Part shown: one piece after another, positions 9,865-22,242 of the stretch | Layout: every line of letters begins with the position of its first letter | How positions within the stretch are numbered: the stretch's first letter is position 1 | Assembly: GCA_021399435.1 (NCBI GenBank) | Contig: JAJTUP010000053.1 | Coordinates: forward strand, 248,001-312,000 | Origin: Diaporthe sp. PMI_573 | Taxonomy: Eukaryota > Ascomycota > Sordariomycetes > Diaporthales > Diaporthaceae | DNA: 64,000 nucleotides | Direction: 5' to 3' | The notes under the pieces: model-generated | Told to the model about the DNA's origin: nothing | Database searches by the model: none | The model's input: only the letters and a program-made list of their open reading frames with translations | Position numbers and translations under genes: made by a program

Positions 9865-12480
9865 TCAGAAGAAGTGCGTGTAGATCTTGGAGCTCTCATG
9901 CACTTCCATCTCCTGCAATTTTGCGTTAGCACGTTGTTACATGACACGGTTCACACCCTTGCAACGTACCATCTTGAAGTTGTTGAGCTCCTCCTTGATC
10001 TGCTGCGCCAGCATTGGGGTGAGGCGGTTGCACGTCGCAATCTCAGAGCGACGGTCGTACTCCTGGCTTGGCCACGTATCGTGGAAGACTATGCGAGGGC
10101 TGAAGGTCGCGTTGCGCTTGCTCTGCCCACCTTGCGGTGTGCCTGGAGCGCTTCTCGTCTCTTGACGGAGGCGTAAGGCTGTCATGAAGTAGTCCTCACT
10201 GCCAATTGTAACAGATCCGCCGCGATTGTGATTGGCTTCGTCGTTGGGGGTGCTAGGAGCACTCGAGTTTGGAGAGTCGGCGACGTGTGGGACGGCAGGC
10301 AAATCGAAGAGGGGGCCCCTCTCGACTCGCGGCGAAGGAGTGGAAGAGCCGTTGTGTTTCAAGATGCCTTTCCGTACAGCAGCCAGCACCTCGGCTCGCT
10401 CTCTATCCCCACCCACAATGCTCTTCCGCGAGTTGGAATTGTCCGTTCCTGAGCTACCAGCTCTCTCCGGCGACAAACCGTCGGCGGCATTGGTGGCGTC
10501 CATGGAGTTCCGCTCCAATCGCGGGAACCCCGTGCCGCCGCCGTTGTTGGGATTTGGATCAGGATTCACGTTAACTCGCTCCCTCTCCGCCTCAACCGTC
10601 ACCATAGACACGGCGGCCTGGCTCGCTTCCGGCATCTCCGCAGTGGGTACACCGATGATGGACTTGGGCCGGAACAAGCCAGCCAGGGAGCGTCCACCCT
10701 TCTTCATCCCCCGACCCATCTTTCGGATCATGATCGATGCCGACGAGGCCGTGGACGAAATTGAGAGATTATCAGTGGAGCCTGAAAACAGACGTGAGCC
10801 AGCATAGATGTTACTGCCGATACCCGCCGCCTCCTGCAGTTCAGCGATACGGGTTTGCTCCGCATCAAGCCCATCAGCAGGTGGGTTCTGATGTGATGTC
10901 GACGCCTCGGAAGACCCGCCGTTGTCCTTGGCCCCGTCCGCGGCACCAGCTCGCCTGAGCTCGGCGGCACTTCCAAAGGACAAGGCTCGGCGGAGTCTCG
11001 AGGTCTTGCTCTTCAACTTGCCTCCTTTCTGGTTGATGGCAGCCAGTTGCTTGACAGCAGGGCTGTCAAACCCAGTGTTCGACGATTCGGCAGCACCATT
11101 TGGAGTGGCTGGCTTGGCGGGGGCAGCTGCAGAGTCCTTGGACCCTTTGGAGCCTTTCCCGGTTTCCATCGTCACCGGCTTTGACAGCGGCGATGGATTG
11201 GCAATCCGCTTGGCGGCATCGGACGAGGAACTCCTAGGTGGGATGTTGACGAGCTTGGGAGAGTCTGGGTTCGTGGAGGTCTGATCTGAGGGCTCAGAGA
11301 GCTGGGCGGGGTTTCCGGTCGGGGTCGGGACGTTGCTACGGTGGGCAGACTGGATACATAAGTCGTCAGCATGTGGAAATTTAAAGGGCCCGACCCTGCA
11401 CAGACACTGTGATTGGATCGTATGTTTCAGGGGGTGGGATCATATGGAGACACTCACCGAAGACGGTCTAGAGTTACTGCTCCGGCTCGAGACGAGACTA
11501 TCAGAACTACCGTTCTTCACACCCCCCACGGGGCTGCTGATCGTCACCAGCCTGGCAGTCTTGATCTGATCTTTGTCGTTGCCACCTCTGGCTGCTGGGC
11601 GTTCCGTAGATGGGTCTTCCGATCGCTTGGGATCCGCAGGTTGTGGGGACTTTGGCATGTCGGTAGTATCCAAAGCGGGCATGCTGCGCCGCCGTATTCT
11701 TCTGGAATCCTCCTGATGTCTATACAGTTGCATATCATCCACGGATCCTGTGACCTTGGCGTAAAAGCTGTTCGGCCGGCTCAAGTTCGACGGACTGGGT
11801 CGCCTTTCCTTGTTGGGGCTTGGCTGAGTGTATAGGTGGTTAACAGACGCCATACCTGAGCCTGAAGGAGTTGCTGAGCCCTGTGTTGCACCTGAATCCG
11901 GCGACCGTTGAGCCGCGGTTCGTCGATATCGGTCGGGTTGGCTTTTGGTAGCTGTCGGTGATCCCAAGGACGACTGGTTTGAGGAATTGGAGAGAAATGC
12001 GGACTGTGGCCGAGGGCCAGGACTGACTCTTCTTGTACCAGACACAGGTATCATAGAGTCATCGCGAGACCCGATCGAGGCGACATTCAAGGTTGAGTTG
12101 GGCAGGTTGGGCATGGAAGCGTTCGCGGCGTGCCGTGACCGTCCTGTGGAGGAATTCGGATCGAAGTTCTGCATTGTCGGAACGGAGGGGGAAGACGAGG
12201 CCCGATAAGCTGAATAGTGCTGCCACTGTCCGTTCTGATTGAGGCTCGGAGTGGCCGTGAAAGAGTACGGTTGGATTGGGGCAGAAGCTCCCCTATAAGC
12301 CACTGGGCCAGAGACACCTCCAGCCCCTCCGTGATAGTTGTTCCTTTGCTGTTGAGCACCGGCGTACTGCTGGTTCGTCTGAGATTGAGGAGGCATCATG
12401 CTCGAGTTCGACCCGGTCCTTGTCTGAAGCATGGAAACGGTACTGGTTTGCTGAGGATATGCTTGAACCAACGCGGCCAT
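9865..12480 (-). CDS. BNI4: BNI4-like bud-neck/septum scaffold protein
   Basis: Yeast Bni4 recruits protein phosphatase 1 (Glc7) and chitin synthase to the septin ring. Exons by eye on the minus strand: 12480-11458, 11349-9970, 9912-9865, giving 816 aa. Most of the protein is disordered and rich in Ser, Pro, Asn and Gln. Two conserved-looking blocks stand out: a basic patch around KSKTSRLRRALSFGSAAELR in exon 2, and the C-terminal block running from SPRIVFHDTWP through EYDRRSEIATC to the terminal YTHFF. The final 48-nt exon supplies EMEVHESSKIYTHFF; without splicing, the frame would end in unrelated residues. The tail resembles the Bni4/Afr1 C-terminal region as I remember it, including a possible PP1-docking segment (KRNATFS). 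The name is by motif memory, not alignment. A pyrimidine-rich (sense strand) region lies upstream, suggesting a long 5' leader. Confidence 0.75.
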
Positions 12481-14851
12481 TGTTTTGTCGCGATATCGAC
12501 CTTGAAGTGCCTATCAAAAGCTGTCGAGCAAGACGGGAGGTCTATCGGCGTAGGCCCTTTCCCGCCTCAGGCTTGCAAGAACAGGCTCCCTGCAGTCTAG
12601 CCTGTTAGCCTCAAAGTTCCTGACACGCTTGAACAGAGCATGAGTAACGTCAAATCAAAAGACGGGCGGGGTGAGTAGGCGAGCCTGAGGTGTTGGATGC
12701 ATTGGGGCTGGAGACTTGCCAATTTGTTAACGCCAAGGAGAGAGGGTGTCCCCAAGGTGGCAAGGCGGGAAGCAAATGGCGTGAAGATGTGATACTGCAA
12801 ACGACAGTCGGGGGAAGCGGTGCTTATGGACGCCTTGTGGCGAATTGGGCACGGGGAGGTAGATGGCCTTCGACTGTAGATCACTGTCACCGTGAACTCG
12901 GTGGGAAGGTTCTGAGATCAGGGGACCTCTCTACACAGGTAGGGCCAGACAATTGAATGTCGAATCAAGAGTCCCAGGCGTGTACCCGGTGATGTTTGGC
13001 TAAGACGAGGACATGAGGAGCCTCTGTTGAATCAGAAGCGTCGTGGGCTTGATTAGGTCCGAGCACGAGGGAGATGGTCGCTGGTGGTGGATTTGCAGCG
13101 GTGGTAGTAGGTTCGCTCGGGCGCTCGGAGGGGGCAGATTGGCGCAGGATGCACGCTTTGGTTTGGAGAAGATGCGAGGCGAGAGACAAACAGGCCAAGC
13201 AGGCGGACGTGATGGGCTCGCAACGGGCGGAGTGAAGCCAATGCAAGAAATGCTCTGTAAAAACACGCACAAAAGACGGCACAGACAAAAAAAGAAGTTG
13301 CCTCCCGAGCAAATCGTACTGGATTGGATCCGGGAGGGTGCCAGGTGGCGGAGATAGCAGACGGGTTGGGATGGGCGGTGGGCTGGCTGAGTTCTTGTTT
13401 ATTGGTGGCGGCGTGGTTTTTCGCGATCGTGATGCCGTGGTGTTGCCAGGAGGGACGGAGCAAGGGGTGGTGGTGGTGGTGGTGAGGAGCGAGAGCTTTC
13501 GACGACTCGGGTCCCCAGAAACAATACTGGGCCGGGCGGAGGTTGGACCGGAGAAAGACACAAGAAAATAACAAGGAAGAGAGAGAGAAAGGACAAAAGA
13601 CAAAAGAGGCGGTGGTGAAGGGAAGGGAGTACAACAAGGAAGAAGACGGGACGAGGATGTCTTCACGGCGTCCTGTCGTGTCGTGTCGTATCGTGTTGCA
13701 CAGAAGGAGGTGGAATGGGTGGAAGGAAGTCGGCGAGGGGAGAAAAAGAAGCCAGGAGCAAGGAGCCAGGAGCCAAGGGCCCTGGGAGAGGAGGAGCCAG
13801 GACCAGAACGAGAAAGAGTGACAACCCCCCCTTCCTCCCCCCCAGCAGAGAGAAAGCTACTACTGTACAAAGCAGACAATCTGCATGGAAAAGACGAGCA
13901 GGTGCAAGGAACAGGGGCAACAGCAGGAACGCGTGCATGGGCAAAACTGGGGCCGACGCAGAGCAACCCTTTTCGTTGAGCCAACCAAACCGTGAGGAGC
14001 TCTTTCATCTCAGTCTGGCCGTCTGGGGGAGTGGGAGTCTGGCAGTGCGGATTGGATTCCTGCCCACCTGCCCACACAGCAACCCCATACCTACACAGTA
14101 CCAGCAGCAGCCGTGCAGGACAGTACTGTGTAGGCAGGTAGGGACCCTGCTCCACATCGTACCTTGCTGCTCCTCCTGCACATGTCTCTGCATTTCTCTC
14201 GCTCTTCCCCCCTCTCTCTTCCCTCCCTGTGTGTGGTGTGTTACCTAGGTAGTGTAGATCTCGCACGCGTCCGGTCCACAATGCACAGTCCACAGTCCAG
14301 TCTTTTCTCGTTCCAGGGGTCCAAGGGGGGGTCGAGGCTTAGCGCTCACGCCTATAAGCGAGAGAGGCAGATGCTACTCCAAAACCAGCTACAGCAACTG
14401 TAAATTGATGGGCAGCTCCAATTTGTGACAGTGGGAATCCGGCCGACCGTGGCATGTTCCTGGAGCATGTTGTGCATTGCATTGCGTAGTCTGTCCTCTT
14501 CTGTCCCCTTCTGCCCTCATTGCACTGCTCTGGAATGACGATGAATACGGGGGACGGATACTGCCTTCTTTCCGACTCGTCTGCACTGCTGTGCTGGGTG
14601 CGATTGGCACACCTTTTCCCCCTCATACCCACCGGACGGCATAGTATGTAGTATACAGGCAGGCACGCACGCACGCACACGCACACGAGCACGCACGAAC
14701 ACACACACAACATCTCTTGTCTCCGCCACGGGGCCGCAGCACCAGACAACATTTGTGTGTTCATCAGAATGCAACACAGTCCAAAAAGGGGCAATACACC
14801 CATCAAGGGTTCCTTTGCCAGAGGAACCACAACACCCAACACCCAACGCAC

Positions 14852-14880
14852 CACACTCACACTCACACTCACACTCACTC
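14852..14880. repeat. CACACT-type hexamer microsatellite
   Basis: About four tandem hexamers (ACTCAC phase), preceded by short AACACCC duplications. Confidence 0.85.
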
Positions 14881-17800
14881 AGTTTTATGCCTGGCCTGCG
14901 ACAAGTGGCTCGCAGGTATTGTTGATCGGGGTGCGACCCCAAGAGGAGATGGGATTGGGGGGGCGAATGGGAGATTGACCCATGGCTGTGATTGGGCATT
15001 CCAGCTGGTGGCATTGAATCCGCCCGCGCTAGGCAAGGCTGTCCCTGCAAGCCCGACAAGCACTCCTCCGTGCATACCACAGTGCCCAGCAGCAGGGTAG
15101 TACACCCAAGTACTGGCCTACGCCGCACGCAGGCGTACGCTGCGGCAGGGTACAGTACAAGACAGCACGCTTTGCAGCCTCTGTCTCTGTTGGACGCGGC
15201 CACGTCCAAGCCAGGCACATCTCACAAGCCTTTCCTTGACGACGTTGCCTTGTCGTGCATCTCTCATGGTCTGCCAATTTCGACACGCCTTGTCCGATAG
15301 GGGTCACGGCTGCTTCGCGGGAGACATGACAAGACGGGACGAGACGAGACGAGCCAGAAGACAAAGACTGGTGACAGCCTCTCTTCTGGAAACCCCGCCT
15401 GATCGACCTCAGCCCGCACTTGCTCACTCACTCCCTGTCGCGGGGCGATAAAAGCCCTCACCAGCCAGCCTGCCTGCCAGTACAAACATGAGTACTCACA
15501 CATACAGTACAATTAGTACCAGGTCTACATCACAGCAGCGATCAGACCGCTTTCCGGCAGCCGCCGCGGAGCCGGAGATTCACCTGCCTGAATTGACGGG
15601 ACTGCGTAATGAGTCCCCTACCCTCTCGTGCCCTCGTCCGCCGCTATCGACAGTTCTGATGAGACCCTGACCACCTCGGCGGCGCCTCGTCTCCGGCATT
15701 GGCCCCTCGGCCTCGCTCACTTACCGCTCCTCCAGTCCTCGTCAACCAGGCCAAAGTAACCTGCGACCTGCATCCTCATGACTCCCTCCCCACCCCTCAG
15801 ATCATCGCTCCGGAGGCCCGCAAAACCGGGAGCCTCGCAGCAGTCCAGCGCGGGCGGGGTGGCAAATGAGAAGTGGTGAGGCTTGCGGGCTTGTGACAAT
15901 GCGCGCACGTCAAGCTCGAGGAGCGCCGATATCTGCCAACTTCCTGTTTGCATTCCGGTGATCTATGCAGGGATCCTGGATCTGGATAGGGGGCCCGCGC
16001 CGTCAGGGTGCGGGCAGGGAGCCTCGTATTGGTAGGCAATCTGGCAATCTGATCATTATCGCTGGCAAATAATTCCCCACAGCCTGGTGGTATGGAGTAA
16101 AGTGGCCCTCTGTCCTGTCATCTGAGTTGAGCCGCCCCTATTTTGCCAGACGTGCAGGTGCCAGGCGGCAGTCGGTGAGCAGCAAAAGGAAACACAAAAA
16201 ACAAGCCTGTGTGGTGGTCATCTATTTCGAGGCCACGAGCACACGAGGAAACGAGGCTGGCCCTCCAGGTTCTGGTTCTGGGTACCGGCTAGACATGACG
16301 ACACTCGACACCTGGCAATGGGAACTGGACCCTTGGGACTGGAGACCCGAGACTGGCCAGACTCGAGACGACTTGGAGGACCACCCACACGGATCATGGA
16401 TCGCATGCGAGCACCGCCGTGCTGGTACCATAGAACGGGAATATTGGCCTTTGCCGCAGCCTCGCTTGCCTTGCAACAGAGGAGCATCTCCCCCTACTGT
16501 CTGGCTGACCGGCAATCCAAGTGTCCACCCTCTGCCCGTCCCATCCCCACAGACCCAGTCCTCCGGCGTCGCGCGCCGCGTCAACAAGTCAATCAAACCA
16601 AATCCGCCTTGGTGATGGTCTGGAGTTAGCAGTCAGGGGTCCCCCTCGCTGTCGTAAGATTTTCCAAACAGGCAGCCAGGCAGTACTACAGTATGGTTCC
16701 CGGGCGTCCCTAGGTACGGAGTAGACATGGCACAGTATACCCGCCCCATCACCCACGGCCCCTGGACTAGCGGACTACTGTGTACCCATCTAGGTCTACC
16801 TCGACAGCACCGAGGCTGTTGTATACGCGGGAATATTTACAGCGCATGGCTTCCATTGCTGGATCACACATAACGAACAGGTCTTATCGGCTAGAAATTG
16901 CGAGCCTGCCCGTTGTACATGAAAGGACCAAAACCTCAAACAGACTACGGCGGGAGGTCGAAATGACAATCGCGATACTCGAAATGCCAATCAGTATCAA
17001 ATTAACTTTTGGCCGTCGGGGCTGCTCCGGCTTGGTTTGTCACCACAACCGCCATTGCCGACTTTTTATTGTTCCAATGCGCCCCGTCGCACGCCTGCAC
17101 ACGGTCCGCTCAAGGATCCAAGCGAGCAACCGAGCAGGACTCTCTCTCACTGAGGGCTTCAAACATACGGTTGTCTACAACTTTCGCCATCAATCTCGCC
17201 TGGAATGGAGCCGAAACCCCCAATCATTCCGCTTGCCGCCCTGGAAGGGCATTCGGGGGGACGGAGGGGGGTGCGGGTCGATCTTAGATCTCAGTCCTTC
17301 TTGTGTCAAAGCAGAGCCAGAACGGCAAGGCTATCGCTGCCGGCCTGCTAGGCGCCATACGTTTAATTTATAGTGCTATACAGTAGTGCTAATAAGGCCT
17401 GGGATGTCCAAATCTCAAATACAGCCTCTAAAGGCTGCGGAGGCATGCTTCCACACCGCACAGAATCAGCCTGCTCACATAAATACCAAGCACTTGGCTG
17501 ATATCGACAGGTACTCCATGTCCACGGCGTTGGATCGAAGTCTAATCCAGGTCAATCTTCTTCGCTTGAGAGCCACGCCTGACCGGAGGGTGAGCCCCGA
17601 GCCGAGACCGACCCAAGGGAAGGTTTGAGATGAGGACGAAAATAAATTCGGCAGCAGCTTTTGCAGTCGTCCCCGGTTGGGGCGCCGTTGCGATGAGCCG
17701 CGGCCAAATTCCTTCGCGTCATACTCATCACCTGCATGCAACCCTAGAGGTGCCATTAATTGAGCAATGAGGAGCCGAGATTGGGAATTCGCTGGCGCGG

Positions 17801-19887
17801 GGTCGACCTCGCAATCGCTCAGGGCCGGCCAGCCTCCCTTGCCCCTGGGGTGAGGTCGGCGACGAGACAGCAACATCATGTTGCAATGTCGGCACATGGC
17901 GGCCTATCAACGTGCCGCCCTTGACTTTGCAGCTGTCACCGACTCTCGTCGAGGAGCACACGCCCAGAGACTGAACCAAGATGTGGCCGTCGCCTGATAG
18001 GCCGCGGTCCCTGGTGGTGACGCTCGGTCAGAGCTTCATCTGCACTGCATATTCGGTCGCAATCTGCAAGGCCAACTCTAGGCGGGCCCATGGAGCTGAG
18101 CCTGCAGTCTGCTGGCACAAGAGCTAAGGCGCGCCGGCTCGGCCGTGCTCTTCCGGACATCGGACGGAAGAAACGCCCACCCTATTCTGCGCTATCGGGC
18201 GTCCCTGTCCCGAACAGTCGGCGATGGTTTGGCCGGGCCCTTCACTCGCCCTTCACATGCTCCTATGGTACATACCTAGCTTCCCAACGAGGGCGAATCG
18301 CGACTTCTGTTCACAGTCTCAATGTTATACAGATGGACATCCCCACTCTAGAGACACAGCAGATTGTAGCTGGTGCTCGGTCGACCTACCATGTCTGTCT
18401 AACGAGACGCTCTGCCCTATGATGCCGCCTTCCGATGTGAGCCCTCGGAGCCAGTCCCCAAGGCAAACAGCTGCACCAGAGGGGTTACACAACTGCTCGC
18501 CTCCAAAGTTAGGGCCACTAACTGCTCACCAAGCCTCGACCCCACCATCACTATCGGTCGCGGGCCCTCCATGCACGAGCCAGCCGCGGCCTCCCACCCG
18601 GGTATCCTTCCGGCCTAGCAATTCTTGATGCTTGACTGAGACCTAGATGACGGGGGGGTGAGAGATGACCACCCTGCAGCCAGTCGGGCATATTTGAGCG
18701 TCGTCACCCCACGTCCGCACGGTCACACCATGGACACGTGTATTAGACCGGCCTCAAAGGAGGGTCACTGTGCGACCGCCTCAGCGTCAGTCCGCGTGTT
18801 TGCGAGAAGGCTAACAGCCCACCTCGTCAGCTTTTGGCGATCGAATACTGGCCCAGCTAAGACGATCTTCAGGTCCGCATGCCAGTAGCTTACCCCCCCC
18901 CCTTCCCATCGGCTTGTGCAGCGTCACTGCCCTGGCAGCCATCATCACTCAGCCTGAGGATCGCCAGGTCCGGAAACCCCCTTCCACATCATTCATTCTT
19001 CGCGGAGCTACGCGAGATCTGTGCGACCACACGCAGGAGTCAACAACCGATCTGAGACCCCCCGACCATAAAAGACGTTGCAACAAAAGGCGGTGGCTGC
19101 GTGTCTCGAGGTGTCTGTCTCCCCTGCTCGGTATTCACGCCGACATCGCTCGTCGCACAGCGACGCCACTTTGTGCTGAGTACAGTGCTATGCTCTGGTG
19201 GTGCTGAGCCAGCTGTGCGGCCTCCGTTGATCCGTGACTGTCGCAGGACGCATTGCAGTTGATGTCTATCGGTGATGCACGGGGTGGGAGTGGCGTCGTC
19301 GTGCCATCTACCAGCGAGTAGTCTACTCTGACGCAGTGACCAGCCGGCAGCCAAAAAAGTATGCTGACTCTCCATACCGAGACACGGCTTCTTGCCTAAG
19401 CGCCTTAGGAAAGGCCCTCGCAACTGGCTGGGACCAACCTAATTCTCGCCGTACCCAGAGACCTGGGAACGGAGAGCCAGACCGGCGACGGACCTGAGGG
19501 CTGGTTGTCGGGCGGACACGCCCCGGAAACCACCTCTCTCCTTGCCTTCGCTAGCCACATGCGACTAACCTGCAGGTATGTGTGGTGGGATGAGTACGCG
19601 GAATGCAGCTACTCCCAGGCGGCGCGGCGGAGCTTCCACCGCTGTCCAATCCGCACTCGCGGCCCGTTGTTGAATGGGGCACTATCCCGAGCCAGCGGGT
19701 GCAATACGAGGATTTCGTTATCGTGCCAGAAAAGTCGAAGATCCGAATGTTCTTGCTTGCCTGCTCACATGAGCGTTTCGGCCTGCAGGCCATCGGAATG
19801 GGTTGTCTCAACAGAGTACAAAGCACTGTAGTCTATCTGGAGGTCGGCGTCAGTCACGAAACGGCATATCCCGTGCATCCTTCATGA

Positions 19888-19948
19888 TGGGACAACCACC
19901 TAGGGAACAAACCTCCTGTGGGAGGCCCTCCCGTGGGATAACCTCCTG
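19888..19948 (-). repeat. 15-bp repeat array A (inverted orientation)
   Basis: Four contiguous units read on the minus strand: CAGGAGGTTATCCCA (19948-19934), CGGGAGGGCCTCCCA (19933-19919), a 16-nt unit CAGGAGGTTTGTTCCC (19918-19903) and TAGGTGGTTGTCCCA (19902-19888). It is the only array in this orientation and lies about 0.6 kb upstream of the Zn2Cys6 gene. Confidence 0.85.
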
Positions 19949-20565
19949 CCTAATAACAGGCAGTCTATCTTGCTGTGAGGTTGTCTAAGCCCGCTGAGGT
20001 GAAGTCCACATTTTGACTCTTCGGGTAGTAAGCGCTCGAAACTCCGTATAGATGCACACCAAGTCTGGTCTGTCGAATGTGAGAGAAGTGCTATCTAGCC
20101 TAAACTGGTAGGGCACATGCAGAGTGTTTCATGTGGGCCGTTGGTAAGGCGACCAGCTTCTCATCTTGGTGTGTTCGTAATCTGGCAACGGCCCGGGTTC
20201 TGAACCCCGGCTGGACAGGCCGGTATCTTCCACCCTCCGGATGTTGCGGGAGCGGATATAATGAGAGACGTTGGATTTCGGTAATTTCCATCCTTCAAAA
20301 CAAAATCCAGGGGCGTGGCAGGGCAACAAGCACTACTCCGGAATGGTGTCCGGCTCCCTCATGGCGATAACCAATGGGAAATGCGCCGGCTTACCTCCTT
20401 TGGGTGGCTCAGCTCCTTCAGCCTCGTGACGTGTTACCCACTGCATCTGCACATACTGACTGACATGCGAACGAGTCGTGGTCACGAGGAGAATACATGC
20501 CATGTTGAGACACAACACAACATGTAGTCTTCAAGGTGTATAGACTTGTGGGAAGAACAACAGCG

Positions 20566-22242
20566 ATGGTCGGAGTGCCTCGCAGCAAAGGGTGCGCACT
20601 ATGCGTCAAGAGGAGGGTGAAATGCGACCAGAATCTCCCATGTAAGTCCCTTGCACAACACATTCCTGCCTGATGAAGAGACTCTTTCAGCTGAACATCT
20701 TCGCCAGTCTGTGGGAATTGCATCAAATATGGTGCCGAGTGCCCAGGGTATGAAAAGGATCGCAAGTTCGTTTCTGTAAAGCATACTGTCCGCGGGAGAG
20801 GCCAGGACCTGTCAAAGGGCTCTTCAACTGAGCCTGGCTCCTCGTCAACATCACGCTCGGGCTCGGTGACTACGAGTAAACAGTTGACGACACAAGAATC
20901 AGCCTGCCAAGCTCCGGGACAGGATGCTGGGAGCGCATCAAGCCTTGGCTTACGAGGGCCGTTTCCTACGCAAGTTTTCAGATCACTGCGTGGCTCACCC
21001 GTCCCCTTCATTCACAATATAATCGGCGAGCTCTTCGACACCTACTCGCGCGAGGAGATTACGTACAGTGCCCCTTGGTTCTCCTCACTCATCAACTACC
21101 TCGGGAATTCACAGGCCCTCGACGGAGCCATATCCGCGTACCTGCTTCAGCTGGTCGGCAAAGCCAAAGGGGACCGAGCCCTGGTTAGCAAGAGCCGCGA
21201 TCTCTACGGCCGTTCGCTGGCCGGCCTCCAGCGGGCCCTCAACCACCCCGTGGCTTGGAAATCGGCCGAGACACTGGCCGCAACGATGCTGTGCTGCCTG
21301 TTCGAGCTGTTTGCGGGCACGTCAAACCCGCTCAGCTGGATGATGCACGCAGCCGGCGTGTCCAAGCTCGTCCAGACACGAGGGCCCAGCTCCTTCTCCA
21401 CGCCGTTCGAGAGGGCTGCCCTCAGCTGCTTCCGGCCCCTTATGATCATGCAGTCCCTTTTCTCCGGCCAGGACTGCTTCCTCACCCAGCCAAGGTGGCA
21501 GGACCTCTCGTCACGGCTGTCTGGCCCCGCCGTGAATGACGAAGAGGAGGGAGGGGCCCAGGAGAAGGCTTTGGGGATTACACGCGTCCCCACCCCGCCT
21601 TGGGTCAAACATCAGGATGGGTATTTCACCTTGCTGGCCAAGGTCCCACTGGTTCTGAGCTGGGGTTACGGCATTCGCGAAGAGAGGCGTCACGGTATTA
21701 CCCCCGATCCAAGCCGAGTCAAACTGCTCAAGGAACAGGCGAGCATGCTGCGTTCCGAGTATTGTGATTGGCACAAGAAGGCGATCTCGGGAGGAGCAAT
21801 CACGCGGCCCGTCGAAGTACCCACCGCAGACCCGTCGTCACCCTTCAGCACCATCCTTGAGTTTTCTAATCCTTGGGTAGGGTCAGTGGAGACATCGTAC
21901 TGGGCAACGATGTTGATTCTTCAGGAGGCGCTGAACCAGTGTTACGAAGACGGCCAACAACGTCGGTATGACGAGGACAACCAAGTGCTTGCCACAAACA
22001 TCCTGAGAGCTACCGAGTCCATTGGGCGGGGCATTATGGGCCCATACAGGATCTCGTACGCCCTGCGCATCGCGTACGACTTCGTCGACCTGCCGCTCAA
22101 GATGTGGGTGCTCTCGGCCGCAGAGAGGTACAGCCAGCAGTATGCTGCGGTGTCTACCGAAACGTATCCGAGGCCTAACGCAAACATTGGCGTGCACTCT
22201 TTCATGGTGGAGGACGACGAAGATGACTCGGCCGTATCCTAG
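20566..22242 (+). CDS. Zn(II)2Cys6 fungal-specific transcription factor
   Basis: Exons 20566-20641 and 20708-22242, giving 536 aa. The single 66-nt intron splits the zinc cluster. After splicing the cluster is complete: Cys10-x2-Cys13-x6-Cys20-x6-Cys27-x2-Cys30-x6-Cys37, with the expected basic KRRVK after Cys13. The first exon is only 76 nt, so the DNA-binding domain is easily missed. A Ser/Thr-rich linker leads into a helical C-terminal region typical of the Fungal_trans_2 (DUF3468) type, including WMMHAAGVSKLVQTRGP. The nearest genes are a secreted Ser/Thr-rich protein, a GH131 glucanase and a sugar transporter, so a role in carbohydrate use is possible but unproven. Targets unknown. Confidence 0.9.

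Larger units (their letters stand above)
12481..20565. other. 8-kb gene-free region
   Basis: No coding sequence recognised on either strand. The part nearest the BNI4-like gene (about 13000-13900) is pyrimidine-rich on the minus strand, as in fungal promoters and leaders, and produces a long spurious open frame. CA-rich simple repeats lie at 14660-14711 and a CACACT hexamer repeat at 14852-14880. A C10 run lies at 18893-18902. One 15-bp repeat array lies at 19888-19948. The rest has many short frames on both strands without family character. Confidence 0.55.

Noticed and set aside
13460..13490. GGT run that would encode poly-His on one strand
   Set aside because: Simple trinucleotide repeat in noncoding DNA; no supporting gene model.
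12965..14293. 442-codon open frame on the minus strand upstream of the BNI4-like gene
   Set aside because: Composition is that of a CT-rich leader (Ser, Leu, Pro, Thr runs) with no family motif; simple-sequence stretches pass through it.
16780..17373. 197-codon plus-strand frame in the 8-kb gap
   Set aside because: No domain, no splice structure and mixed composition; overlapping frames are open as well.
20130..20220. Possible tRNA, from GGTTCTGAACCCCGG resembling a T-arm
   Set aside because: The hairpin is real but no matching acceptor stem, D-arm and anticodon arm can be drawn around it.
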